Positions 1 to 7,960 of a DNA stretch of 64,000 nucleotides are shown one piece after another. The notes under the pieces were generated by a model. It was not told where the DNA came from. It worked only from the letters and a program-made list of their open reading frames with translations, and searched no databases. How positions within the stretch are numbered: the first letter of the stretch is position 1; each line of letters starts with the position of its first letter. The stretch spans positions 62,001 to 126,000 of the forward strand of contig NZ_JAMBNS010000001.1 in the NCBI RefSeq assembly GCF_023715225.1, in the 5' to 3' direction. Source of the DNA: Robertmurraya korlensis (GTDB lineage Bacteria; Bacillota; Bacilli; Bacillales; Cytobacillaceae). Position numbers and translations under genes: made by a program.

Positions 1-176
1 CGACTTGGACTTTCGACTAGGTCATTATAAGCTAAAACATTTAGATCTCTCTGGATCGTTCGAGGAGTGATACCAAATTCCTCCACAAGCTCTTGCGTCG
101 TGACAATTCCATGGTTATTAATAAACATGTAGATGGATTTGATACGGTTTAACATCCGGTTAGTCGAAGGTTTCAA
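1..176 (-). CDS. ytzE: DeoR-type HTH protein, YtzE-like (3' end outside window)
   Basis: The first 58 residues of a small helix-turn-helix protein are visible on the minus strand, and the gene runs off the left edge. The start is a TTG at 174-176, with AGGGAGTGG just upstream on the minus strand. The motif TTQELVEEFGITPRTIQRDL is a DeoR/HTH_11 winged helix, and the N-terminus KPSTNRMLNRIKS resembles B. subtilis YtzE, a protein of about 72 residues that is little more than the DNA-binding domain. The targets are unknown. It is transcribed away from the M48 protease gene, so the 177-525 gap is a divergent regulatory region. Confidence 0.8.
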   Translation of the reverse strand, partial: MKPSTNRMLNRIKSIYMFINNHGIVTTQELVEEFGITPRTIQRDLNVLAYNDLVESPS

Positions 177-445
177 AAAACCACTCCCTATCCTTTTTTC
201 AAACCTTTGGCAAATAGCTACAACGGACGACTTCTTGAAGATGACTCTCCAAATGTATGTAAGCTTCTTTTCCCTAGACAACCCCTTTACAAGTGAATTA
301 TAAGCTGCTAAATGAAAATGTCTTTTCTTGTAGATTATTGTACTCTTATTTACAGATAATTTCTACTTTTACATAATAAATTAATAAAATGGTAATCTTT
401 TCTTTAAAATATCCCTCCTTTTTCTTGCTGCTGTTACATTCTATT

Positions 446-462
446 ACTTATGTCATATAAGT
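446..462. promoter_or_regulatory. Inverted repeat in the ytzE/M48 divergent gap
   Basis: ACTTAT-GTCAT-ATAAGT is a perfect 6-bp inverted repeat with a 5-bp spacer. It lies about 65 bases upstream of the M48 protease start, next to a TATGAT that could serve as a -10. It could be an operator, but AT-rich sequence makes short palindromes common. The rest of 177-525 is AT-rich, and I see no gene in it. Confidence 0.25.
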
Positions 463-525
463 TATGATAAGAAATTTGATTTTTGAAAAAATAGGACAAT
501 AATAATTTGAAAGGAATGACACAGA

Positions 526-1794
526 TTGAATTCTTATTTACCTTCACAGCTTGTCCATCGCAAAGAGAATATCTATTTTGCACTTGTATTAACTTTTAGT
601 ATTTTAACTTATATTTTTTTAGTTTTTTCTATTTTAGGTATCGGAATTATTATCGTCATGGTCCTCTTATCCATTTTTTTTCATGGATTAATGATCGGAG
701 GAATTAGAAGAAATGGCGTTCGAATAAGTGAAGAACAATTTCCTTCCCTTTATGAAAAGGCAAAGGAAATGGCCGCACAGATGGGCTTAGAAAACATACC
801 ACAAATGTATGTCATGGAATCACAAGGAATATTAAATGCATTTGCGACCAGATTTTTCGGGAGAAATATGGTGGTACTTTATTCAGAGATATTTGAACTA
901 ATTGAAAGAGATGCAGAAGATGAAGTACTATTTGTTCTTGCTCATGAGTTTGCTCATTTAAAAAGGAAACATGTTACGGTGAATTTTCTTTTATTGCCGG
1001 CCATGTGGGTCCCTTTTTTAGGAGATGCCTACTTACGAGCATGTGAATATACATGCGACCGTTATGCAACCTATTACTCTGGATCACTATCAGCATCAAA
1101 AAATGCTTTGACCATTCTAGCAATAGGGAAGGAACTTTATAAAAAGGTTAACAAAGAGTTATACATGAGACAAATTGAATCTGAAGCGGGCTTCTTTGTT
1201 TGGTTAAATGAAAAGCTCTCTACACATCCTCATCTGCCAAAAAGATTATATGAAGTGGATAAGTTCTTTTCAGAAACAGAAGTGGAGACGTTAAAGGAAC
1301 CAAAAAGGGGAATTGTCATTGGAGTTATTGTAACGCTATTACTATCACTTGTATTTGCCGGTGGCGTGTATATGACTTTCAAGGCATTAGAGAAGTTCAA
1401 TATTTTCTCTGAAGCATTTGAAATCGAGGGCATGACACCCTTAATGGAAGCGGCAAGTGAAAACGATACCGATTCCATTTCCACTCTTTTAGATGAAGGT
1501 GCTGACATAAATGAAGTAGATAGTGAGGGCTCATCTGCTCTTCATTGGGCGGTTTACTCTGGTTATTATGAAGCTGCAGTTTTATTACTTGAAAATGGGG
1601 CAGATGCCAATACGGTCGATATATACGATGCAACCCCACTCATCAGTGCTGTTTTTGCGGAGGACGTAGAAATGGTTAAGCTGTTGTTAGAATACGGAGC
1701 AGATGCCAAATACATCGATGCCTCTGGCTACACGGCTTATGATTACGCATTAGATTACGAAAATGCTGAGCTACAGGAACTACTTGCTCCATGA
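526..1794 (+). CDS. Membrane M48 metalloprotease with C-terminal ankyrin repeats
   Basis: Integral-membrane zinc protease of the M48 (Ste24/HtpX) type. The zinc site HEFAH is at residues 140-144, and the third ligand is probably Glu174 in EYTCD. There is a hydrophobic pair of helices at about 17-58 and another helix at about 262-284. After that helix come three to four ankyrin units (about 300-420) with typical TPLMEAA, GADIN, ALHWAV and LLLENGADAN signatures. The start is TTG at 526, six or more bases after AAAGGA. The gene is monocistronic and closed by a hairpin at 1796. Known M48 enzymes degrade misfolded membrane proteins; the ankyrin tail suggests a docking module, which is inference. 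The fusion is not part of the B. subtilis version of this locus that I know. Confidence 0.85.
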   Translation: MNSYLPSQLVHRKENIYFALVLTFSILTYIFLVFSILGIGIIIVMVLLSIFFHGLMIGGIRRNGVRISEEQFPSLYEKAKEMAAQMGLENIPQMYVMESQGILNAFATRFFGRNMVVLYSEIFELIERDAEDEVLFVLAHEFAHLKRKHVTVNFLLLPAMWVPFLGDAYLRACEYTCDRYATYYSGSLSASKNALTILAIGKELYKKVNKELYMRQIESEAGFFVWLNEKLSTHPHLPKRLYEVDKFFSETEVETLKEPKRGIVIGVIVTLLLSLVFAGGVYMTFKALEKFNIFSEAFEIEGMTPLMEAASENDTDSISTLLDEGADINEVDSEGSSALHWAVYSGYYEAAVLLLENGADANTVDIYDATPLISAVFAEDVEMVKLLLEYGADAKYIDASGYTAYDYALDYENAELQELLAP

Positions 1795-1795
1795 G

Positions 1796-1827
1796 AAAAA
1801 TGCTGTCCGATTTGGGCAGCATTTTTC
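1796..1827 (+). terminator. Rho-independent terminator
   Basis: AAAAATGCTG/CAGCATTTTT stem with an 11-base loop and a T tract, directly after the M48-ankyrin gene. Confidence 0.85.
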
Positions 1828-1928
1828 TTATGAAACTTTTTCTAGCAGTCCTGTCATTGTGGTTGTCTTTTCCAGCAGGGGGATATATTATTTAAGTCAA
1901 GTAGATTGGATTATTTAGGAGGATTTTC

Positions 1929-3341
1929 GTGACAAACATCAATTGGTCTTCAGAAGTCGAGAAAAGAAAAGATTCATTAATTGAAGATACTCAAAAGCTT
2001 TTACAAATTAAAAGCGTACTAGATGAAGAAAATGCCACTGATGATGCACCGCTCGGACAAGGAGTAAAGGATGCGCTTGTCCACATGCTTGAACTTGGGG
2101 AATCAGATGGGTTTTCAATCAAAAATGTGGGAAATCTTGCTGGACATGTAGAATTCGGAGAAGGAAAGGAAAGCATCGGAATTCTTTGTCACGTTGATGT
2201 GGTGCCAGAAGGAGATGGATGGTCAAGTGACCCGTATGCAGCAGAAATTCGGGATGGGAATATTTATGCTCGTGGTGCCATTGATGATAAGGGACCAACG
2301 ATGGCTGCTTATTATGCGATGAAAATTGTAAAAGAACTTCAATTGCCTCTTTCGAAAAGAGTGAGAATGATCATCGGAACAGATGAAGAAAGCAACTGGC
2401 GCTGTGTGGATCATTATTTTAAGCACGAAGAAATGCCAACGATGGGGTTTGCACCAGATGCTGATTTCCCGATCATATTTGCTGAAAAAGGAATCTCTGA
2501 TTTTGATATTGTGCAAAGGCCAAATGATACAGAGGAAAACAGTGGAACAACTGTATTATCTTTTCAAGCGGGCAGAAGATATAATATGGTTCCTGACTAT
2601 GCCAAGGCAGCCTTACATACGAATCAAGAAGAGACACATATTATACAAGAATTTCAAACCTTCCTTGATGAACAACAGCTGAATGGAAAATACTTTGTAG
2701 ATAAAGGCGAATTGATTTTAGAGCTAGAAGGAATCTCGGTGCATGGGATGGAACCTGATCTTGGTAAAAATGCCGGTATACTTTTAGCCGTTTTCTTAAA
2801 TAAATTGCAGCTAAGTGGTCTAGGTAAACAGTATTTTTCCTTTATTCAAACCAATTTCTATCTTGATAGCCGTGGAAAGCAATTGGGAATTTCATATACG
2901 GATGATATTTCTGGGGATCTTACGTTAAACGTTGGAAAACTTTCCTTTACAAAAGAAAATGGCGGGATGTTAGGAATCAATCTTCGTTATCCTGTCACAG
3001 CAAAAATTGATCAAATACAGGAAAAGTTAGCTTCTGTTTTGCATGAACAAGGTTTTGAGGTCCAAAATGTATCAGATTCCAAACCCCATCATGTGGATGA
3101 AAAGGATTTTCTAATTCAAACTCTGAAAAAGGTTTATGAAGAACAAACGGGTGAGAAGGCAGAGTTACTTGCGATTGGTGGGGGCACTTATGCACGTTCG
3201 CTGCAATCAGGAGTTGCCTTTGGACCATTATTTCCAGGTCGACCAGACGTGGCTCACCAAAAGGACGAGTATATGGTTGTAGAGGATTTGCTTAAAGCAA
3301 CAGCCATCTATGCTCAGGCTATCTATGAATTAGCTAAATAA
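1929..3341 (+). CDS. pepV: Dipeptidase PepV (M20 family)
   Basis: Cytoplasmic zinc dipeptidase of the M20/PepV type that hydrolyses dipeptides, including beta-Ala and some D-residue substrates in characterised members. Metal and catalytic motifs are in order: CHVDVVPEGDGW (His88, Asp90), GAIDDKGP (Asp119/120), GTDEESNW (Glu153/Glu154) and APDAD (Asp177), plus a lid-domain HGMEPDLGKNA and a late GGGTYAR. The 470-residue length is normal for PepV. The start is GTG at 1929, behind TTAGGAGGATTTTC. The dat gene follows after 24 bases, so the two are probably co-transcribed, which would link dipeptide cleavage to D-amino acid metabolism. Confidence 0.95.
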   Translation: MTNINWSSEVEKRKDSLIEDTQKLLQIKSVLDEENATDDAPLGQGVKDALVHMLELGESDGFSIKNVGNLAGHVEFGEGKESIGILCHVDVVPEGDGWSSDPYAAEIRDGNIYARGAIDDKGPTMAAYYAMKIVKELQLPLSKRVRMIIGTDEESNWRCVDHYFKHEEMPTMGFAPDADFPIIFAEKGISDFDIVQRPNDTEENSGTTVLSFQAGRRYNMVPDYAKAALHTNQEETHIIQEFQTFLDEQQLNGKYFVDKGELILELEGISVHGMEPDLGKNAGILLAVFLNKLQLSGLGKQYFSFIQTNFYLDSRGKQLGISYTDDISGDLTLNVGKLSFTKENGGMLGINLRYPVTAKIDQIQEKLASVLHEQGFEVQNVSDSKPHHVDEKDFLIQTLKKVYEEQTGEKAELLAIGGGTYARSLQSGVAFGPLFPGRPDVAHQKDEYMVVEDLLKATAIYAQAIYELAK

Positions 3342-3365
3342 ATAGAGGACAAAGGGAGTGTATGT

Positions 3366-4220
3366 ATGGATTACGTTATCGTTGGTGGAGAAATAGTTGA
3401 TCGTGGCCTTGCAACGGTTGATATTGAGGATCGTGGTTATCAGTTTGGTGATGGTGTCTATGAAGTGATACGGGTGTATAATGGAAAAATGTTTACGGCC
3501 AAGGAACATTTGAATCGATTGCAGGAAAGTGCGGAAAAGATAAGCATTCAAATACCTTATCAACCGTCCGAATTAGAGACAATGTTACAAGGTCTGATTG
3601 AGAAAAATGAGCTAACTAATGGCATCATTTATATGCAATTTACAAGGGGAGCATCTCCACGTAATCACGCCTTCCCTCAAAACGTAGCTCCTATTTTTGT
3701 TGCTTATACAAGAAAAGTGGATCGTCCAGTCAGCAGTATGCAAGAAGGGGTAAAGGCTATATTCATTGAGGACATTCGTTGGCTACGCTGTGATATTAAG
3801 AGTCTGAATTTACTAGGGAATCTCCTTGCCAAACAGAAAGCTGTAGAAGCTGGTTGCTTTGAGGCCATACAACATCGAGACGATATCGTAACAGAAGGCA
3901 GTTCATCAAATGTAGCCATTGTAAAAAATGGAACGGTTATCACTCATCCATCGAACAACTTGATACTAAACGGAATCACAAGGCAAAAAGTAAAACAAGT
4001 ATGTGAACAACATCAAATTCCTTTTGAAGAAAAAGAATTCACTGTTGAAGAGGTTTTACGAGCGGATGAAGTATTTTTATCTGGAACAACTGTGGAGGTA
4101 ACACCAATTGTAGAAGTTGAGAAGAAAAAAATCTCTGGAGGACTTCCAGGAGAAGTTACGAAAAAACTTCAGCAGTTAATAAAGGAAGAAATAGAGAAGG
4201 AATGTGGAACGATAGAATAA
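3366..4220 (+). CDS. dat: D-amino acid aminotransferase
   Basis: PLP enzyme of fold class IV that interconverts D-alanine and 2-oxoglutarate with pyruvate and D-glutamate, supplying D-Glu and D-Ala for peptidoglycan. Residue Lys145 in CDIKSLNLLGN is the Schiff-base lysine, RGYQFGDGVYEV near residue 23 is the family signature, and EGSSSNV and SGTTVEVTP are phosphate and cofactor contacts. Its 284 residues match Bacillus Dat. It starts at ATG 3366 after AAAGGGAG, in an apparent operon with pepV, and ends at the 4228 terminator. Confidence 0.95.
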   Translation: MDYVIVGGEIVDRGLATVDIEDRGYQFGDGVYEVIRVYNGKMFTAKEHLNRLQESAEKISIQIPYQPSELETMLQGLIEKNELTNGIIYMQFTRGASPRNHAFPQNVAPIFVAYTRKVDRPVSSMQEGVKAIFIEDIRWLRCDIKSLNLLGNLLAKQKAVEAGCFEAIQHRDDIVTEGSSSNVAIVKNGTVITHPSNNLILNGITRQKVKQVCEQHQIPFEEKEFTVEEVLRADEVFLSGTTVEVTPIVEVEKKKISGGLPGEVTKKLQQLIKEEIEKECGTIE

Positions 4221-4227
4221 CTAAAAT

Positions 4228-4254
4228 AGGCTGCCTATTATGGCAGCCTTCTCT
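4228..4254 (+). terminator. Terminator between dat and ytkP
   Basis: AGGCTGCC/GGCAGCCT 8-bp stem between convergent genes. It has only a short pyrimidine tail but probably serves both strands. Confidence 0.65.
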
Positions 4255-4260
4255 AGTATC

Positions 4261-5187
4261 TTAAGAAAATAAATCACTTGATAGATATCTTTCACCGGTA
4301 TCACATGCAATGCAGACAACAACGTCATCAGGGCCAAGAGTTTTAGCCACTTCGATGGCAGCGAAGCAGGCGGCACCAGAGGATGGCCCCACTAAGATTC
4401 CTTCTTCACTAGCCAATCTTCTTGTGATTGTGTAGGCATCTTCATCGGTAATTTTATGAATGTGGTCGTATACATCCTGGTTTAGGATATCAGGAATAAA
4501 TCCTGGGCTCGTTCCTACTAGTTTATGCTTACCAGGCTTGCCTCCAGAAAGCACCGGTGAGCCTGCAGGTTCCACTACATGAACTTGCAAATTTAAGAAA
4601 TGTTCTTTTAACACTTCACCCGTTCCAGTTATCGTGCCTCCTGTTCCCGCAGTGGCGACAAAAGCCGAAAGTGGTTTACCTATTTCCTTCATCGCTTCAA
4701 CAATTTCAAGAGCGGTAGAGTGTCTGTGTGCATCAGGATTCGCTTCGTTTTCAAATTGCATAGGTAAATAACTATTAGGTATTTCTTTTGCTAGCTCTTG
4801 TGCCTTTCTTATGGAACCAGGCATTTTTTCATCACCTGGTGTTAAAACAACCTCAGCACCGTATGCCTTTAATAGATTGATGCGTTCCTTTGTCATGGTA
4901 TCAGGCATGACTAAAATGGAGCGGTATCCTCGGGCTGCAGCATTCATAGCTAGTCCAATTCCTGTGTTCCCGCTTGTCGGCTCAATAATAGTTGCACCCT
5001 TTTTTAATAAACCTTTTTGTTCAGCTGTAATCATCATGTTGAATGCAGCACGATCTTTTACACTTTTACTAGGATTAAAAAATTCGAGTTTCAAATAGAC
5101 GCTAGCACCATTTTGGGGTGCCAAACGATTTAATTTAAGTAGAGGGGTTTCCCCAATTAGTTCCGCAATATTTTGAACAACTTTCAT
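4261..5187 (-). CDS. ytkP: Cysteine synthase family protein YtkP
   Basis: PLP-dependent beta-family enzyme resembling O-acetylserine sulfhydrylase. The cofactor lysine is Lys44 in SKSVKDRA. PTSGNTGIGLA is the substrate-binding loop, and GTGGTITG and SSGAAC bind the PLP phosphate and ring. Length 308 is normal for CysK-type proteins. B. subtilis carries ytkP at the same position beside ytlP (thpR), as a paralogue of the main CysK. Whether it makes cysteine in vivo or has another beta-replacement role cannot be told from sequence. It converges on pepV-dat and diverges from thpR. Confidence 0.88.
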   Translation of the reverse strand: MKVVQNIAELIGETPLLKLNRLAPQNGASVYLKLEFFNPSKSVKDRAAFNMMITAEQKGLLKKGATIIEPTSGNTGIGLAMNAAARGYRSILVMPDTMTKERINLLKAYGAEVVLTPGDEKMPGSIRKAQELAKEIPNSYLPMQFENEANPDAHRHSTALEIVEAMKEIGKPLSAFVATAGTGGTITGTGEVLKEHFLNLQVHVVEPAGSPVLSGGKPGKHKLVGTSPGFIPDILNQDVYDHIHKITDEDAYTITRRLASEEGILVGPSSGAACFAAIEVAKTLGPDDVVVCIACDTGERYLSSDLFS

Positions 5188-5397
5188 CTAATGTTCTCCT
5201 AACCTTCAATAATTTTCCTTAGAAATCGATATTTTTACTGCAAAAATGGGAAATGTAACATATAAAAGTGAATAACTTTATTATACCTAAAGAGGTATAT
5301 TGTATTCAAACATATGTGCTTCGTGTGATCGTCATTTTTTCGATTCAGTTACAATCTCTGTTAAAATATAAGAAAGCTTGAAAGGTTTGAAAAGTTT

Positions 5398-5961
5398 ATG
5401 GATAAAAAAGCTCATTTTTTTTATGCAGTAAAAATACCAAGTGATACAAAAATCCTTGTATATAATAAACTACTTCCCCTTCAAAAGGAGTTTCCTTTTC
5501 AAAAATGGGTTCATCCTGAGGATTTTCATATTACTCTAGCCTTTTTAGGAAATGCAGAAATAGGCATGTTGGAAAAGTCGATTCAATTTGTATCCGATGC
5601 ACTTAAGAATGAAAATGCTTTTCCTCTAAATATTGAAGGGCTTGATACTTTCGGAAGAAAGGAGTCTCCAAGAATCTTTTGGGTGCGATTAGTGGAACAA
5701 TTTTGTTTATACGAAGTAAGGAAAAAGGTATTTGATGCTTGCGAGCTAGCCGGTTTTTCCCTTGAGAAGAGACCTTTTCATCCACATATAACTATAGCAA
5801 GAAAGTGGAAGGGAAATACCCCTTTTGCGCCTGAATTACTACAGCTAAAGAACCCTTTTGTTCGTGACGCTTTCTCGTTTGTTGCTAATGAAGTGGTGTT
5901 GTATCAGACACATTTGGACAGAGAACCAAAATATGAGGTTGTTCAATCTTTTAAGTTGTAG
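5398..5961 (+). CDS. thpR: RNA 2',3'-cyclic phosphodiesterase / 2'-5' RNA ligase (ThpR, YtlP)
   Basis: Member of the 2H phosphoesterase superfamily with the two HxT motifs that define it: FHITLAF near residue 44 and HPHITIAR near residue 129. The 187-residue length is typical of bacterial LigT/ThpR. Family members cleave 2',3'-cyclic phosphates and can ligate tRNA half-molecules in vitro; the physiological role is unsettled. The start is ATG 5398 with a weak upstream GAAAGG. It heads the thpR-ytlQ-ytlR-amyX cluster known from B. subtilis (ytlP-ytlQ-ytlR-amyX). Confidence 0.9.
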   Translation: MDKKAHFFYAVKIPSDTKILVYNKLLPLQKEFPFQKWVHPEDFHITLAFLGNAEIGMLEKSIQFVSDALKNENAFPLNIEGLDTFGRKESPRIFWVRLVEQFCLYEVRKKVFDACELAGFSLEKRPFHPHITIARKWKGNTPFAPELLQLKNPFVRDAFSFVANEVVLYQTHLDREPKYEVVQSFKL

Positions 5962-5990
5962 ATCATCTGTTTATAGAAAGGAAAACCCGC

Positions 5991-6971
5991 ATGGGACAAT
6001 TAATTAAACTGCAAGATTATGTTTCACGTTACGAACAAAATATTTATGAATATCCCTCTAGATATGTAAGGTTGAAAAAGCAGCAATGGGGAAAAATTCA
6101 CTCTCTCTGGGAGTCAGATTCTATCATTGAAAGCATTCAACCGGTCTCAACGAATTGGTTAGAAGAAGATAAACAGCCATTAGTTGATCGTATGAAGGGA
6201 TTTTTTAAAAGAGAAAGAAAAGACGATGAAGCGGAGGAGAAGGAGATACAATCGGAGGTACAAGAATCTTCTGGTCTTTCATTTTCCCCGTCATTTACCT
6301 TTAAACCAGCTACTGAAGTTGAGCTAAAGCATCAATTTCTCGACCAATTACTACGTTTTCAAATGAAATGGGCGAGCACAACCTTATTGGAGCAATCGAA
6401 TATCAGTAAGAAGTATTTGTATGATCACAGGCTTAAATACTTTTTGCAACGCTTTCCTGATACAACCCTCGTGATGTATGAGCCAATCTTTCTATTGAAA
6501 AAAGCTCCGGTAGAAGTAGAAACGATTTTAATCACTCCAACAGATGTGTGGTGTATCAGCTTCTTAGAGGAAGAGGATCATGCGGTCTTTCAAGGAACGA
6601 AAGAAAGGTTTTGGGTAAAGCGTCATCAAGACCAGGAACAAAAGGTGTTAAATCCACTTATTGGACTCAATCGTACAGAAAAAATTGTAAAGAAAATATT
6701 TGAGTTGTATGAAATAGAGTTGCCGATTCATAAAGTAGTATTAAGTAGAAATGGCTATATTGATTATCCCTATCCACCCTATGGTATACAACTCATTGAA
6801 AAAAGAAATTACGAAGAATGGTTTCAAACAATGAGAAGCAATAAAACGCCACTAAAGCATGCACAGCTTAGAGCAGCACAAATGCTTCTGCAGTTTAGTC
6901 AAACAACAAGTATGCGCCGAATAGAATGGGATGTTTTAAATAAAGGAGAACAAGAAGAAAAAGAATTCTAG
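5991..6971 (+). CDS. ytlQ: YtlQ-like protein, possibly a divergent NERD-fold protein
   Basis: A 326-residue soluble protein with no characterised function. It begins MGQLIKLQDYVSRYEQNIY and has a charged, probably disordered segment at about 70-95. The second half resembles the NERD proteins elsewhere in this window in layout: a buried strand run (ILITPTDVWCISFL), then NPLIGLNRTEKIVKKIF, then IPIHKVVLSRNG-type strands. It lacks the clear ExK pair, so a nuclease role is doubtful. The start is ATG 5991 after AGAAAGG. It sits 29 bases after thpR and 11 before ytlR, so all are likely one operon. The ytlQ name is by synteny. Confidence 0.75.
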   Translation: MGQLIKLQDYVSRYEQNIYEYPSRYVRLKKQQWGKIHSLWESDSIIESIQPVSTNWLEEDKQPLVDRMKGFFKRERKDDEAEEKEIQSEVQESSGLSFSPSFTFKPATEVELKHQFLDQLLRFQMKWASTTLLEQSNISKKYLYDHRLKYFLQRFPDTTLVMYEPIFLLKKAPVEVETILITPTDVWCISFLEEEDHAVFQGTKERFWVKRHQDQEQKVLNPLIGLNRTEKIVKKIFELYEIELPIHKVVLSRNGYIDYPYPPYGIQLIEKRNYEEWFQTMRSNKTPLKHAQLRAAQMLLQFSQTTSMRRIEWDVLNKGEQEEKEF

Positions 6972-6982
6972 ACACGTATGGG

Positions 6983-7960
6983 ATGAGAAAAATGGGGAAA
7001 TTATACTTTATTATTAATCCAAATGCGAAAAATGGCTATAGTTTAAAAGTGTGGGATAAAGTCGAAAAAGAATTACAAAGACAACAAATTCCCTACAAAG
7101 CCTTTCTCACCGCTTATAAAGGAAATGGTGCTGAAATAGCGATGCGTCTTGCTAAGCAAGAAGGTGAGGTATCAATCACAGTTGTTGGTGGAGATGGAAC
7201 ATTAAATGAGGTAGTTAATGGAGTCATCTCTAGTCCACATGTAAAGGTTGGATTTATTCCTGCTGGTTCTGGAAATGATTTTGCAAGAGGATTTCAAATA
7301 CCACGAAATCCTCTTCATGCATTATCCGTAATGTTAAGAGAGAGAAAGCAAGAACCGAGGTTAACTGACGTGGGGAGAATATCAAGCTCCAGTATGGAAG
7401 ACCTGTACTTCATAAATAACATGGGAGCAGGACTCGATGGCTTAATTTCCAAACTCGCTAATCAATCAACTATGAAAAAGTGGTTAAATAAATTATCCTT
7501 AGGTGGCCTTGTATACGTGTACTTGCTTATCAAGGAAATTCTATTTTATCAACCGACAGATGTTCAACTTACTGTGGATGGCAGCCTTTATGATTTTCCT
7601 GCTACCTGGTTTGTGACTGTGGCCAACCAGCCGTTTTATGGGGGAGGAATGCAAATTGCCCCGAATGCAAAAACCGATGATGGCTTGTTAAATATTATCA
7701 TTGTACATCGTGTATCAAGGCTAAAAATGCTTTCTGTGTTTGTAAGCGTTTTTTGGGGTGGTCATGTCGCCTTCAAAGAAGTGAAGATATTAGCTGGACG
7801 AGAAATTCAAATATATTCTTCTAACCCAATGATGGCACATGCTGATGGTGATTATTTTGCCGAAACACCTTTACAAATTCAGGCTTGTCAGCAGGTGTTG
7901 CCAATTATCACAAGGGGAATAAAGAAGGATAGGGGGCAGAAGGAGCTGAAAAATGCATGA
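6983..7960 (+). CDS. ytlR: Diacylglycerol/lipid kinase family protein YtlR
   Basis: Member of the DagK/LCB5 lipid and diacylglycerol kinase family. The nucleotide-binding motif is VVGGDGTLNEVVNG near residue 70, followed by PAGSGNDFARG near residue 93. A later HADGDYF segment is also typical. The 325-residue length is that of the single-domain bacterial enzymes (DgkB, YegS). The lipid substrate is not predictable. ATG 6983 has little SD; ATG 6992 after GGGATGAG is an alternative. Its stop overlaps the amyX start by four bases (ATGA), indicating translational coupling. Confidence 0.88.
   Translation: MRKMGKLYFIINPNAKNGYSLKVWDKVEKELQRQQIPYKAFLTAYKGNGAEIAMRLAKQEGEVSITVVGGDGTLNEVVNGVISSPHVKVGFIPAGSGNDFARGFQIPRNPLHALSVMLRERKQEPRLTDVGRISSSSMEDLYFINNMGAGLDGLISKLANQSTMKKWLNKLSLGGLVYVYLLIKEILFYQPTDVQLTVDGSLYDFPATWFVTVANQPFYGGGMQIAPNAKTDDGLLNIIIVHRVSRLKMLSVFVSVFWGGHVAFKEVKILAGREIQIYSSNPMMAHADGDYFAETPLQIQACQQVLPIITRGIKKDRGQKELKNA

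Noticed and set aside
403-425. Minus-strand SD-like AAAGGAGGG with no gene
   Set aside because: No start codon with an open frame follows; probably an AT-rich coincidence.
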